The translations under genes were made by a program, and so were the position numbers. 64,000 nucleotides of DNA from Xylocopa sonorina (taxonomy: Eukaryota > Arthropoda > Insecta > Hymenoptera > Apidae), in contig NW_027490376.1 in assembly GCF_050948175.1 (NCBI RefSeq), forward strand, positions 248,001-312,000. The letters are read 5' to 3'. This document shows positions 10,371 to 25,659 of the stretch, one piece after another; positions within the stretch are counted from its first letter, which is position 1; each line of letters opens with the position of its first letter. Under the pieces are notes generated by a model, which was not told the origin of the DNA, did no database searches, and was given only the letters and a program-made list of their open reading frames with translations.

Positions 10371-12399
10371 GTGTCGCATTTACATTCATTTGAAGTGTAG
10401 ACGAGGAATAGATAACATTTCGCAATGAATATTACATCTTACCATGAAACATAGAAATGAGATGCGATATCTCGCTTTAAGGAGCATTTGAACTCTATTG
10501 CTTCGATACGTAGACATCTGCAAACGCTATTTCCTAGCAAGGATGTGTCGCATTCACATTCATTTGAAGTGTAGACGAGGAATACATAACACTTCGCCAA
10601 TCATATTAAATCTTACCATTAAACATGGAAATGAGATGCGATATCGCGGTTTAAGAAGCATTAGAAATCTATTGCTACGATAGGTAGACATCTGCAAACG
10701 CTATTTCCTAGCAAGGAAGTGTCGCATTTACATTCATTTGAAGTGTAGACGAGGAATACATAACATTTCGCAATGTATATTACATCTTATCATGAAACGT
10801 AGAAATGAGATGCGATATCGCGTTTTAAGAAGCATTTGAACTCTATCGCTTCGATACGTAGACATCTGCAAACGCTATTTCCTTGCATGGTAGTGTCGTA
10901 TTTACATTCATTTGAAGTGTAGAAGAGGAATACATAACACTTCGCCAATCATATTATATCTTACCATTAAACATGGAAATGAGATGCGATTTCGCGGTTT
11001 AAGAAGCATTAGAAATCTATTGCTACGATAGGTAGACATCTGCAAACGCTATTTCCTAGCAAGGAAGTGTCGCATTTACATTCATTTGAAGTGTAGACGA
11101 GGACTACATAACACTTCGCGTGTCATATTATATCTTACCATGAAACATAGAAATGAGATGCAATATCGCGTTTTAAGAAGCATTAAAACACCATCCTTAC
11201 GATACGTAGACATCTGCAAACGCTATTTCCTATCAAGGATGTGTCGCATTTACATTTATTTGAAGTGTAGACGAGGACTACATAACACTTAGGAAATCAT
11301 ATTATATCTTACCATGAAACATAGAAATGAGATGCGATATCGTGTTTTAAGAAGCATTAGAACTCTATTGCTACGATACGTAGATATCTGCAAACGCTAT
11401 TTGCTAGCAAGGAAGTGTCGCATTTACATTCTTTTGAAGTGAATAATAGGTATACATAACACTTCGCAATGAATACTATACCTTGTCATGAAACGTAGAA
11501 ATGAGATGCGATATCGCGTTTTAAGAAGCATTAGAACTCTATTGCTACGATACGTAGACATCTACAAACGCTATTTCTTATGAAGGAAGTGTCGCGTTTA
11601 CATTCATTTGAAGTGTAGACGAGGAATACATAAAACTTCGCAAATCATATTATATCTTACCATTAAACATAGAAATGAGATGCGATATCGCGGTTTAAGA
11701 AGCATTAGAACACTACTGCTACGATAGGTAGACATCTACAAACGCTATTTCCTATGAAGGAAGTGTCGCGTTTACATTCATTTGAAGTGTAGACGAGGAA
11801 TACATAAAACTTCGCAAATCAAATTATATCTTACCATTAAACATAGAAATGAGATGCGATATCGCGGTTTAAGAAGCATTAGAACACTATTGCTACGATA
11901 GGTAGACATCTGCAAACGCTATTTCCTACCAAGAAAGTGTCGCATTTACATTCATTTGAAGTGTAGACGAGGACTACATAACACTTCGCATGTCATATTA
12001 TATCTTACCACGAAACATAGAAATGAGATGCAATATCGCGTTTTAAGAAGCATAAGAACTCTATTGCTACGATACGTAGACATCTGCAAACGCTATTTCC
12101 TTGCAAGGAAGTGTCGTATTTACATTCTTCTGAAGGGATTACAAGGTATACATAACACTTTACAACGAATATTATATCCTATCATGCAACATAGAAATGA
12201 GATACGACATCGCGTTTTAAGAAGATTTAGAACTCTATCCTTACGATACGTAAACATCTGCAAACGCTATTTCCTAGAAAGGAAGTGTCGCATTTACATT
12301 CATTTGTAATGTAGGCGAGGAATATATAACATTTCGCAATGAATATTACATCTTATCATGAAACATTGAAATGAGATGCGATATCTCGTTTTGAGAAGC

Positions 12400-13300
12400 A
12401 TATGAACTCTATTGCTTCGATACGTAGACATCTGCAAACGCTATTTCCTAGGAAGGAAGTGTCGCATTTACATCCATTTGAATCGTTGACGAGGAATACA
12501 TAACACTTCGCAATGAATATTATATCTTACCATGAAACATAGATATGAGATGCAATATCTCGTTTTAAGAAGCATTTGAACTCTATCGCTTCGATACGTA
12601 GACATCTGCAAACGCTATTTCCTTGCACGGAAGTGTCGCATTTATATTCATTTGAAGTGTAGACGAGGAATACATAACACTTCGCCAGTCATATTATATC
12701 TTACCATTGAACATAGAAATGAGATGCGATATCGCGGTTTAAGAAGCATTAGAACTCTATTGCAACGATAGCTAGACATCTGCAAACGCTATTTCCTAGC
12801 AAGGAAGTGTCGCATTTACATTCATTCGAAGTGTAGACGAGGACTACATAACACTTCGCAAGTCATATTATATCTTACCATGAAACATAGAATTGAGATG
12901 CGATATCACGTTTTAAGAAGCATCAGAACTCCATCACTACGATACGTAGATATCTGCAAACTCTATTTCCTAGCACGGAAGTGTCGCATTTACATTCATC
13001 TGAAGTGTAGACGAGGAATATATAACATTTCGCAATGAATATTTCATCTTATCATGAAACATGGAAATGAGATGCGATATCCCGTTTTAAGAAGCATTTT
13101 AACTATATTGCTTCGATACGTAGACATCTGCAAACGCTATTTCCTTGCAAGGAAGTGTCGCATTCACATTCATTTGAAGTGTAGACGAGGAATACATAAC
13201 ACTTCGCCAATCATATTATATCTTACAATTAAACATAGAAATGAGATGCGATATCGCGTTTTAAGAAGCATTAGAACTCTATTGCAACGATAGGTAGACA
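12400..13300 (+). repeat. mixed satellite monomers between higher-order blocks
   Basis: These are ordinary monomers. 12580-12790 resembles 8016-8210 and 22150-22340 ('ttatattcatttg', 'cgccagtcatatt', 'accattgaacatag'). 12815-13240 resembles 29018-29610 ('attcattcgaagtg', 'catggaaatgag', 'cattttaactatattg'), with one monomer difference in spacing. Nothing else is seen. Confidence 0.75.
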
Positions 13301-13319
13301 TCTGCAAACGCTATTTCCT

Positions 13320-16300
13320 AGCAAGGAAGTGTCGCACTTACATTCATTTGAAGTGTAGACGAGGACTACATAACACTTCGCCAATCATATTATATCTTAC
13401 CATGAAACATAGAAATGAGATGCAATATCGCGTTTTAAGAAGCATAAGAACTCTATTGCTACGATACGTAGACATCTGCAAACGCTATTTCCTTGCAAGG
13501 AAGTGTCGTATTTACATTCTTCTGAAGAGAATACGAGGTATACATAACACTTTACAACGAATATTATATCCTATCATGCAACATAGAAATGAGATACGAT
13601 ATCGCGTTTTAAGAAGCATTAGAACTCCATCCTTACGATACGTAAACATCTGCAAACGCTATTTCCTAGAAAGGAAGTGTCGCATTTACATTCATTTGAA
13701 ATGTAGACGAGGAATACATAACACTTCGCAATGAATATTACATCTTATCATAAAACATAGAAATGAGATGCGACATCACGTTTTAAGAAGCATTAGAACT
13801 CCATCCCTACGATACGTAGACATCTGCAAACGCTATTTCCTAGCAAGGATGTGTCGCATTTACATTTATTTGAAGTGTAGACGAGGACTACATAACACTT
13901 AGAAAATCATATTATATCTTACCATGTAACACAGAAATGAGATGCGGAATCGCGTTTTAAGAAGCATTAGAACTCTATTGCTACGAAATGTAGACATCTG
14001 CAAACGCTATTTGCTAGCAAGGAAGTGTCGCATTTACATTCTTTTGAAGTGAATAATAGGTATACATAACACTTCGCAATGAATACTATACCTTGTCATG
14101 AAACGTAGAAATGAGATGCGATATCGCGTTTTAAGAAGCATTAGAACTCTATTGCTACGATACGTAGACATCTACAAACGCCATTTCCTAGCAAGGAAGT
14201 GACGCGTTTACATTCATTTGAAATGTAGACGAGGACTACATAACACTTCGCAAATCATATTATATCTTAGCATGAAACATAGAAATGAGATGCGATATCG
14301 CGTTTTAAGAAGCATTAGAACTCTATTGCTACGATACGTAGACATCTGCAAACGCTATTTCCTAGCAAGGAAGCGTCGCATTTACATTCATTTATAGTGT
14401 AGACGAGGAATACATAACATTTCGCAATGAATATTACATCTTATCATGAAACATAGAAATGAGATGCGATATCTCGTTTTAAGAAGCATTAGAACTCCAT
14501 TGCAACGATAGGTAGACATCTGCAACGCTATTTCCTAGCAAGGAAGTGTCGCACTTACATTCATTTGAACTGTAGACGAGGACTACATAACACTTCGCCA
14601 ATCATATTATATCTTACCATGAAACACAGAAATGAGATGCAATATCGCGTTTTAAGAAGCATAAGAACTCTATTGCTACGATACGTAGACATCTGCAAAC
14701 GCTATTTCCTTGCAAGGAAGTGTCGTATTTACATTCTTCTGAAGAGAATACGAGGTATACATAACACTTTACAACGAATATTATATCTTATCATGCAACA
14801 TCGAAATGAGATACGATATCGCGTTTTAAGAAGCATTAGAACTCTATTGCTACGATACGTAGACATCTGCAAACGCTATTTGCTAGCAAGGAAGTGTCGC
14901 ACTTACATTCATTTGAAGTGTAGACGAGGACTACATAACACTTCGCCAATCATATTATATCTTACCATGAAACATAGAAATGAGATGCAATATCGCGTTT
15001 TAAGAAGCATAAGAACTCTATTGCTACGATACGTAGACATCTGCAAACGCTTTTTCCTGGCAAGGAAGTGTCGTATTTACATTCTTCTGAAGAGAATACG
15101 AGGTATACATAACACTTTACAACGAATATTATATCCTATCATGCAACATAGAAATGAGATACGATATCGCGTTTTAAGAAGCATTAGAACTCCATCCTTA
15201 CGATACGTAAACATCTGCAAACGCTATTTCCTAGAAAGGAAGTGTCGCATTTACATTCATTTGAAATGTAGACGAGGAATACATAACACTTCGCAATGAA
15301 TATTACATCTTATCATAAAACATAGAAATGAGATGCGACATCACGTTTTAAGAAGCATTAGAACTCCATCCCTACGATACGTAGACATCTGCAAACGCTA
15401 TTTCCTAGCAAGGATGTGTCGCATTTACATTTATTTGAAGTGTAGACGAGGACTACATAACACTTAGAAAATCATATTATATCTTACCATGTAACACAGA
15501 AATGAGATGCGGAATCGCGTTTTAAGAAGCATTAGAACTCTATTGCTACGAAACGTAGACATCTGCAAACGCTATTTGCTAGCAAGGAAGTGTCGCATTT
15601 ACATTCTTTTGAAGTGAATAATAGGTATACATAACACTTCGCAATGAATACTATACCTTGTCATGAAACGTAGAAATGAGATGCGATATCGCGTTTTAAG
15701 AAGCATTAGAACTCTATTGCTACGATACGTAGATATCTACAAACGCCATTTCCTAGCAAGGAAGTGACGCGTTTACATTCATTTGAAATGTAGACGAGGA
15801 CTACATAACACTTCGCAAATCATATTATATCTTAGCATGAAACATAGAAATGAGATGCGATATCGCGTTTTAAGAAGCATTAGAACTCTATTGCTACGAT
15901 ACGTAGACATCTGCAAACGCTATTTCCTAGCAAGGAAGCGTCGCATTTACATTCATTTATAGTGTAGACGAGGAATACATAACATTTCGCAATGAATATT
16001 ACATCTTATCATGAAACATAGAAATGAGATGCGATATCTCGTTTTAAGAAGCACTAGAACTCCATTGCAACGATAGGTAGACATCTGCAACGCTATTTCC
16101 TAGCAAGGAAGTGTCGCACTTACATTCATTTGAACTGTAGACGAGGACTACATAACACTTCGCCAATCATATTATATCTTACCATGAAACACAGAAATGA
16201 GATGCAATATCGCGTTTTAAGAAGCATAAGAACTCTATTGCTACAATACGTAGACATCTGCAAACGCTATTTCCTTGCAAGGAAGTGTCGTATTTACATT

Positions 16301-17430
16301 CTTCTGAAGAGAATACGAGGTATACATAACACTTTACAACGAATATTATATCTTATCATGCAACATCGAAATGAGATACGATATCGCGTTTTAAGAAGCA
16401 TTAGAACTCTATTGCTACGATACGTAGACATCTGCAAACGCTATTTGCTAGCAAGGAAGTGTCGCACTTACATTCATTTGAAGTGTAGACGAGGACTACA
16501 TAACACTTCGCCAATCATATTATATCTTACCATGAAACATAGAAATGAGATGCAATATCGCGTTTTAAGAAGCATAAGAACTCTATTGCTACGATACGTA
16601 GACATCTGCAAACGCTATTTCCTGGCAAGGAAGTGTCGTATTTACATTCTTCTGAAGAGAATACGAGGTATACATAACACTTTACAACGAATATTATATC
16701 CTATCATACAACATAGAAATGAGATACGATATCGCGTTTTAAGAAGCATTAGAACACCATCCTTACGATACGTAAACATCTGCAAACGCTATTTCCTAGA
16801 AAGGAAGTGTCGCATTTACATTCATTTGAAATGTAGACGAGGAATACATAACACTTCGCAATGAATATTACATCTTATCATAAAACATAGAAATGAGATG
16901 CGACATCACGTTTTAAGTAGCATTAGAACTCCATCCCTGCGATATGTAGACATCTGCAAACGCTATTTCCTAGCAAGGATGTGTCGCATTTACATTTATT
17001 TGAAGTGTAGACGAGGACTACATAACACATAGAAAATCATATTATATCTTACCATGTAACATAGAAATGAGATGCGGAATCGCGTTTTAAGAAGCATTAG
17101 AACACTATTGCTACGATACGTAGACATCTACAAACGCCATTTCCTAGCAAGGAAGTGTCGCGTTTACATTCATTTGAAATGTAGACGAGGACTACATAAC
17201 ACTTCGCAAATCATATTATATCTTAGCATGAAACATAGAAATGAGATGCGATATCGCGTTTTAAGAAGCATTAGAACTCTGTTGCTACGATACGTAGACA
17301 TCTGCAAACGCTATTTCCTAGCAAGGAAGTGTCGCATTTACATTCATTTATAGTGTAGACGAGGAATACATAACATTTCGCAATGAATATTACATCTTAT
17401 CATGAAACATAGAAATGAGATGCGATATCT
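13320..17430 (+). repeat. 9-monomer higher-order repeat, 1565 bp, about 2.6 copies
   Basis: The same order of rare variants returns at 13321, 14886 and 16451 ('gtcgcacttac') and at 13741, 15306 and 16871 ('atcataaaacatag'), both at steps of 1565 (9 x 174 - 1). The third copy lacks one class C monomer, so 'catttatagtgtag' steps 14391, 15956, 17347, with a last step of 1391. Copies look nearly identical, which suggests recent amplification. Confidence 0.85.
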
Positions 17431-18430
17431 CGTTTTAAGAAGCATTTGAACTCTATCGATTCGATACGTAGACATCTGCAAACGCTATTTCCTTGCATGG
17501 AAGTGTCGCATTTATATTCATTTGAAGTGTAGACGAGGAATACATAACACTTCGCCAGTCATATTATATCTTACCATTAAACATGGAAATCAGATGCGAT
17601 TTCGCGGTTTAAGAAGCATTAGAAATCTATTGCTACGATAGGTAGACATCTGCAAACGCTATTTCCTAGCAAGGAAGTGTCGCATTTACATTCATTTGAA
17701 GTGTAGACGAGGACTACATAACACTTCGCGTGTCATATTATATCTTACCATGAAACATAGAATTGAGATGCAATATCGCATTTTAAGAAGCATTACAACT
17801 CCATCCCTACGATACGCAGACATCTGCAAACGCTATTTCCAATCAAGGATGTGTCGCATTTACATTTATTAGAAGTGTAGACGAGGACTACATAACACTT
17901 AGAAAATCATATTATATCTTACCATGAACCATAGAAGTGAGATGCGATATCGCGTTTTAAGAAGCATTAGAACACTATTGCTACGATAGGTAGACATTTG
18001 CAAACGCTATTTCCTAGCAAAGAAGTGTCGCATTTACATTGATTTGAATCGTAGACGAGGAATGCAAACACTTCGTAATGAATATTATATCTTACCATGA
18101 AACATAGAAATGAGATTCGATGTCGCGTTTTAAGAAGCATTAGAAAGCTATTGCTACGATACGTAGACATCTGCAAACGCTATTTCCTAGCGAGGAAGTA
18201 TCTCATTCATATTCAATTGAAGTGTAGACGAGTAATACATGACACTTCGCAAATCATGTTATATCTTACCATGAAACATAGAAATGAGATGCGATATGGC
18301 GTTTTAAGAATCATATGAACTCTATTGCTACGATACGTAGACATCTGCAAACGCTATATCCTTGCAAGGAAGTGTCGCATTTACAGTCATTTGAAGTGCA
18401 GGCGAGGAATACATAACACTTCGCAAATCA
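17430..18430 (+). repeat. satellite segment shared with 26670-27560 and 30660-31560
   Basis: These monomers include 'ctctatcgattcg', 'ggaaatcagatgcg', 'cttcgcgtgtcat', 'tttccaatcaagg' and the shortened 'gaatgcaaacacttcgtaatg'. They continue the block shared with 25660 and 29660 at offset about 9240. Near 27195-27260 the second copy has a different monomer, as after gene conversion. Confidence 0.75.
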
Positions 18431-20520
18431 TATTGTATCTTACCATGAAACATAGAAATGAGATGCAATATCGCGTTTTAAGAAGCATAAGATCTCTATT
18501 GCTACGATATGTAGACATCTGCAAACGCTATTTCCTTGCGTGGAAGTGTCGCATTTATATTCATTTGAAGTGCAGACGAGGAATACATAACAGTTCGCCA
18601 GTCATATTATATCTTACCATTGAACATAGGAATGAGATGCGATATCGCTGTTTAAGAAGCATTAGAACTCTATTGCTACGATAGGTAGACATCTGCAAAC
18701 GCTATTTCCTAGCGAGGAAGTGTCGCATTTACATTTATTTGAAGTGTAGACGAGGACTACGTAACACTTCGCAAGTCATATTATATCTTACCATGAAACA
18801 TAGAAATGAGATGCGATATCTCGTTTTAAGAAGCATTTGAACTCTATTGCTTCGATATGTAGACGTCTGCAAACGCTATTTCCTAGCAAGGAAGTGTCGC
18901 ATTTACTTTCACTTGAAGTGTAGACGAGGACTACATAACACTTCTCAAGTCATATTATATCTTACCATGAAACATAGAAATGAGATGCAATATCGCGTTT
19001 TAAGAAGCATTAGAACTCTATTGCTACAATACGTAGACATTTTCAAACGCTATTTCCTAGCAAGGAAGTGTCGCATTTACATTCATTTGAAGTGTAGACG
19101 AGGAATATATAACATTTCGCAATGAATATTACATCTAATCATGAAACATAGAAATGAGATGCGATATCTCGTTTTAAGAAGCATATGAACTCTATCGCTT
19201 CGATACGTAGACATCTGCAAACGCTATTTCCTTGCTTGGAAGTGTCGCATTTACATTCATTTGTAGTGTAGACGAGGAATACATAACACTTCGCAATGAA
19301 TATTACATCTTATCATGAAACATAGAAATGAGATGCGATATCACGTTTTAAGAAGCATTAGAACTCCAACCCTACGATACGTAGACATCTGCAAACGCTA
19401 TTTCCTAGCAAGGATATGTCGCATTTACATTTATTTGAAGTGTAGACGAGGACTACATAACACTTCGCAAATCATATTATATCTTACCATGAAATATAGA
19501 AATGAGATGCGAAATCGCGTTTTAGGAAGCATTAGAACTCTATTGCTACGATACGTAGACATCTGCAAACGCTATTTCCTAGCAAGGAAGTGTCGCATTT
19601 ATATTCATTTGAAGTGTAGACGAGGAATACATAACACTTCGCCAGTCATATTATATCTTAGCATTGAACATAGGAATGAGATGCGATATCGCGGTTTAAG
19701 AAGCATTAGAACTCTATTGCTACGATATGTAGACGTCTGCAAACGCTATTTCCTAGCAAGGAAGTGTCGCATTTACATTCATTTGAGGTGTAGACGAGGA
19801 CTACATAACACTTCGCAAGTCGTATTATATCTTACCATAAAACGTAGAAATGAGATGCAATATCGCGTTTTAAGAAGCATAAGATCTCTATTGCTACGAT
19901 ATGTAGACATCTGCAAACGCTATTTCCTTGCGTGGAAGTGTCGCATTTATATTCATTTGAAGTGCAGACGAGGAATACATAACAGTTCGCCAGTCATATT
20001 ATATCTTACCATTGAACATAGGAATGAGATGCGATATCGCGGTTTAAGAAGCATTAGAACTCTATTGCTACGATAGGTAGACATCTGCAAACGCTATTTC
20101 CTAGCAAGGAAGTGTCGCATTTACATTTATTTGAAGTGTAGACGAGGACTACATAACACTTCGCAAGTCATATTATATCTTACCATGAAACATAGAAATG
20201 AGATGCGATATCTCGTTTTAAGAAGCATTTGAACTCTATTGCTTCGATATGTAGACATCTGCAAACGCTATTTCCTAGCAAGGAAGTGTCGCATTTACTT
20301 TCACTTGAAGTGTAGACGAGGACTACATAACACTTCTCAAGTCATATTATATCTTACCATGAAACATAGAAATGAGATGCAATATCGCGTTTTAAGAAGC
20401 ATTAGAACTCTATTGCTACGATACGTAGACATCTTCAAACGCTATTTCCTAGCAAGGAAGTGTCGCATTTACATTCATTTGAAGTGTAGACGAGGACTAC
20501 ATAACACTTCGCAATGAATA
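18430..20520 (+). repeat. 8-monomer higher-order repeat, 1392 bp, partial second copy
   Basis: 18440-19080 matches 19832-20480 at offset 1392 = 8 x 174. Shared variants are 'aagatctctattgc', 'cttgcgtggaagtg', 'aacagttcgccag' and 'tttactttcacttg'. The same variant set is at 6940-7430, so the unit came from, or gave rise to, the large block there. Confidence 0.75.
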
Positions 20521-23500
20521 TTATATCCTACCATGAAACATAGATATGAGATGCAATATCTCGTTTTAAGAAGCATTTGAACTCTATCGCTTCGATACGT
20601 AGACATCTGCAAACGCTATTTCCTTGCAAGTAAGCGTCGCATTTACATTCTTTTGAAGTGAATAATAGGTATACATAACACTTCGCAATGTATACTATGC
20701 CTTGTCATGAACCGTAGAAATGAGATGCGATATCGCGTTTTAAGAAGCATTAGAACTCTATTGCTACGATACGTAGACATCTGCAAACGCTATTTCCTAG
20801 CAAGGAAGTGTCGCATTTACATTCATTTGAAGTGTAGACGTGGAATACATAACATTTCGCAATGAATATTACATCTTATCATGAAACATAGAAATGAGAT
20901 GCGATATCTCGTTTTAAGAAGCATTTGAACTCTATTGCTTCGATACGTAGACATCTGCAAACGCTATTTCCTAGCAAGGAAGTGTCGCGTTTACATCCAT
21001 TTGAGTCGTTGACGAGGAATACATAACACTTCGCAAATCATAATATATCTTACCATGAAACATAGAAATGAGATGCGATATCGCGTTTTAAGAAGCATTT
21101 GAAATCTACCGCTTCGATACGTAGACATCTGCAAACGCTATTTCCTAGCAAGGATGTGTCGGATTTACATTTATTTGAAGTGTAGACGAGGACTACATAA
21201 CACTTCGCAAATCATATTACATCTTTACATGAAACATAGAAATGAGATGCGATATCGCGTTTTAAGAAGCAATAGAACTCTATTGCTACGATACGTAGAC
21301 ATCTGCAAACGCTATTTCCTTGCATGGAAGTGTCGCATTTATATTCATTTGAAGTGTAGACGAGGAATACATAACACTTCGCCAGTCATATTATATCTTA
21401 CCATAGAACATACGAATGAGATGCGATATCGCGGTTTAAGAAGCATTAGATCTCTATTGCTACGATATGTAGACATCTGCAAACGCTATTTCCTTGCAAG
21501 GACGTGTCACATTTACATTCTTCTGAAGAGAATACGAGGTATACATAACACTTTACAATGAATATTATATCCTATCACGCAACATAGAAATGAGATACGA
21601 TATCGCGTTTTAAGAAGCATTAGAACTCTATCCTTACGATACGTAAACATCTGCAAACGCTATTTCCTGGAAACGAAGTGTCGCATTTACATTCATTTGA
21701 AATGTAGACGAGGAATACATAACACTTCGCAATGAATATTACATCTTATCATGAAACATAGAAATGAGATGCGATATCACGTTCTAAGAAGCATTAGTAC
21801 TCCATCCCTACGATACGTAGACATCTGCAAACGCTAGTTCCTAGCAAGGAAGTGTCGCATTTACATTCATTTGAAGTGTAGACGAGGACTACATAACACT
21901 TCGCAAGTCATATTATATCTTACCATGAAACATAGAAATGAGATGCGATATCACGTTTTAAGAAGCATTAGAACTCCATCCCTACGATACGTAGACATCT
22001 GCAAACGCTATTTCCTAGCAAGGAAGTGCCGCATTTACATTCATTTGAAGTGTAGACGAGGAATATATAACATTTCGCAATGAATATTACATCTTATCAT
22101 GAAACATATAAATGAGATGCGATATCTCGTTTTAAGAAGCATTTGAACTCTATCGCTTCGATACGTAGACATCTGCAAACGCTATTTCCTTGCATGGAAG
22201 TGCCGCATTTATATTCATTTGAAGTGTAGACGAGGAACACATAACACTTCGCCAGTCATATTATATCTTACCATTGAACATAGAAATGAGATGCGATATC
22301 GCGGTTTAAGAAGCATTAGAACTCTATTGCAACGATAGGTAGACATCTGCAAACGCTATTTCCTAGCAAGAATGTGTCGCATTTATATTCATTTGAAGTG
22401 CAGACGAGGACTACATAACACTTCGCAAGTCATATTATATCTTACCCTGAAACATAGAAATGAGATGCAATATCGCGTTTTAAGAAGCATTAGAACTCTA
22501 TTGCTACGATACGTAGACATCTACAAACGCTATTTCCTAGCAAGGAAGTGTCGCATTTACATTCATTTGAAATGTAGACGAGGAATACATAACACTTCGC
22601 AATGAATATTACATCTTATCATGAAACATATAAATGAGATGCGATATCACGTTCTAAGAAGCATTAGAACTCCATCCCTACGATACGTAGACATCTGCAA
22701 ACGCTATTTCCTAGCAAGGAAGTGTCGCATTTACATTCATTTGAAGTGTAGAAGAGGAATATATAACATTTCGCAATGAATATTACATCTTATCATGAAA
22801 CATAGAAATGAGATGCGATATCGCGGTTTAAGAAGCATTAGAACTCTATTGCTACGATAGGTAGACATCTGCAAACGCTATTTCCTAGCAAGGAATTGAT
22901 ATTTCCTATCAAGGATGTGTCGCATTTACATTTATTTGAAGTGTAGACGAGGACTACATAACACTCAGAAAATCATATTATATCTTACCATGAAACATAG
23001 AAATGAGATGCGATATCGCGTTTTAAGAAGCATTAGAACTCTATTGCTACGATACGTAGATATCTGCAAACGCTATTTGCTAGCAAGGAAGTGTCGCATT
23101 TACATTCTTTTGAAGTGAATAATAGGTATACATAACACTTCGCAATGAATACTATACCTTGTCATGAAACGTAGAAATGAGATGCGATATCGCGTTTTAA
23201 GAAGCATTAGAACTATATTGCTACGATACGTAGAATCTACAAACGCTACTTCCTAGCAAGGAAGTGTCGCGTTTACATTCATTTGAAATGTAGACGAGGA
23301 CTACATAACACTTCGCAAATCATATTATATCTTACCATGAAACATAGAAATGAGATGCGATATCGCGTTTTAAGAAGCATTAGAACTCTATTGCTACGAT
23401 ACGTAGACATCTGCAAACGCTATTTCCTAGCAAGGAAGTGTCGCATTTACATTCATTTGAAGTGTAGACGAGGAATACATAACATTTCGCAATGAATATT

Positions 23501-25640
23501 ACATCTTACCATGAAACATAGAAATGAGATGCGATATCTCGCTTTAAGGAGCATTTGAACTCTATTGCTTCGATACGTAGACATCTGCAAACGCTATTTC
23601 CTAGCAAGGATGTGTCGCATTCACATTCATTTGAAGTGTAGACGAGGAATACATAACACTTCGCCAATCATATTAAATCTTACCATTAAACATGGAAATG
23701 AGATGCGATATCGCGGTTTAAGAAGCATTAGAAATCTATTGCTACGATAGGTAGACATCTGCAAACGCTATTTCCTAGCAAGGAAGTGTCGCATTTACAT
23801 TCATTTGAAGTGTAGACAAGGAATACATAACATTTCGCAATGTATATTACATCTTATCATGAAACGTAGAAATGAGATGCGATATCGCGTTTTAAGAAGC
23901 ATTTGAACTCTATCGCTTCGATACGTAGACATCTGCAAACGCTATTTCCTTGCATGGTAGTGTCGTATTTACATTCATTTGAAGTGTAGAAGAGGAATAC
24001 ATAACACTTCGCCAATCATATTATATCTTACCATTAAACATGGAAATGAGATGCGACTTCGCGGTTTAAGAAGCATTAGAAATCTATTGCTACGAAAGGT
24101 AGACATCTGCAAACGCTATTTCCTAGCAAGGAAGTGTCGCATTTACATTCATTTGAAGTGTAGACGAGGACTACATAACACTTCGCGTGTCATATTATAT
24201 CTTACCATGAAACATAGAAATGAGGTGCAATATCGCGTTTTAAGAAGCATTAAAACACCATCCCTACGATACGTAGACATCTGCAAACGCTATTTCCTAT
24301 CAAGGATGTGTCGCATTTACATTTATTTGAAGTGTAGGCGAGGACTACATAACACTTAGGAAATCATATTATATCTTACCATGAAACATAGAAATGAGAT
24401 GCGATATCGCGTTTTAAGAAGCATTAGAACTCTATTGCTACGATACGTAGATATCTGCAAACACTATTTGCTAGCAAGGAAGTGTCGCATTTACATTCTT
24501 TTGAAGTGAATAATAGGTATACATAACACTTCGCAATGAATACTATACCTTGTCATGAAACGTAGAAATGAGATGCGATATCGCGTTTTAAGAAGCATTA
24601 GAATTCTATTGCAACGATAGGTAGACATCTGCAAACGCTATTTCCTAGCAAGGAAGTGCCGCACTTACATTCATTTGAAGTGTAGACGAGGACTACATAA
24701 CACTTCGCAAGTCATATTATATCTTACCATGAAACATAGAAATGAGAAGCAATATCGCGTTTTAGGAAGCATTAGAACTCTATTGCTACGATACGTAGAC
24801 ATCTACAAACGCTATTTCTTATGAAGGAAGTGTCGCGTTTACATTCATTTGAAGTGTAGACGAGGAATACATAAAACTTCGCAAATCATATTATATCTTA
24901 CCATTAAACATAGAAATGAGATGCGATATCGCGGTTTAAGAAGCATTAGAACACTACTGCTACGACAGGTAGACATCTACAAACGCTATTTCCTATGAAG
25001 GAAGTGTCGCGTTTACATTCATTTGAAGTGTAGACGAGGAATACATAAAACTTCGCAAATCAAATTATATCTTACCATTAAACATAGAAATGAGATGCGA
25101 TATCGCGTTTTAAGAAGCATAAGAACTCTATTGCTACGATACGTAGACATCTGCAAACGCTATTTCCTTGCAAGGAAGTGTCGTATTTACATTCTTCTGA
25201 AGGGATTACAAGGTATACATAACACTTTACAACGAATATTATATCCTATCATGCAACATAGAAATGAGATACGATATCGCGTTTTAAGAAGATTTAGAAC
25301 TCTATCCTTACGATACGTAAACATCTGCAAACGCTATTTCCTAGAAAGGAAGTGTCGCATTTACATTCATTTGAAATGTAGACGAGGAATATATAACATT
25401 TCGCAATGAATATTACATCTTATCATGAAACATTGAAATGAGATGCGATATCTCGTTTTGAGAAGCATATGAACTCTATTGCTTCGATACGTAGACATCT
25501 GCAAACGCTATTTCCTAGGAAGGATTGTCGCATTTACATCCATTTGAATCGTTGACGAGGAATACATAACACCTCGCAATGAATATTATATCTTACCATG
25601 AAACATAGATATGAGGTGCGACATCACGTTTTAAGAAGCA
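19390..25640 (+). repeat. large duplicated satellite block, copy 2
   Basis: This is the partner of 6480-12400. At 20331 an extra monomer is present relative to 7421. Near 22750 several monomers found at 8600-9250 are missing. The right end runs into the block at 25660 that is shared with 16440, so this junction joins two different duplications. Confidence 0.8.
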
Positions 25641-25659
25641 TTAGAACTCCATCCCTACG

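Larger units (their letters stand above)
6480..12400 (+). repeat. large duplicated satellite block, copy 1
   Basis: This block recurs at about 19390-25640. The offset steps from 12910 (6501 to 19411) through 14128 (8244 to 22372), 13608 (9307 to 22915) and 13067 (10498 to 23565), so whole monomers were gained or lost after duplication. Diagnostic shared variants include 'aggatatgtcgc', 'aaggaattgatatttcc', 'cgtagaatctac' and 'gaagtgaataataggt'. It contains class C monomers (gaagtgaataatagg, ctataccttgtcatg) and class D monomers (gagaatacgaag/gaggt, actttacaa). Confidence 0.8.

Noticed and set aside
17967..18176. Minus-strand open frames in the satellite (also 27215, 31206, 51557, 56477, 56998)
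   Set aside because: They are complements of common monomer variants, with no shared start context or known domain.
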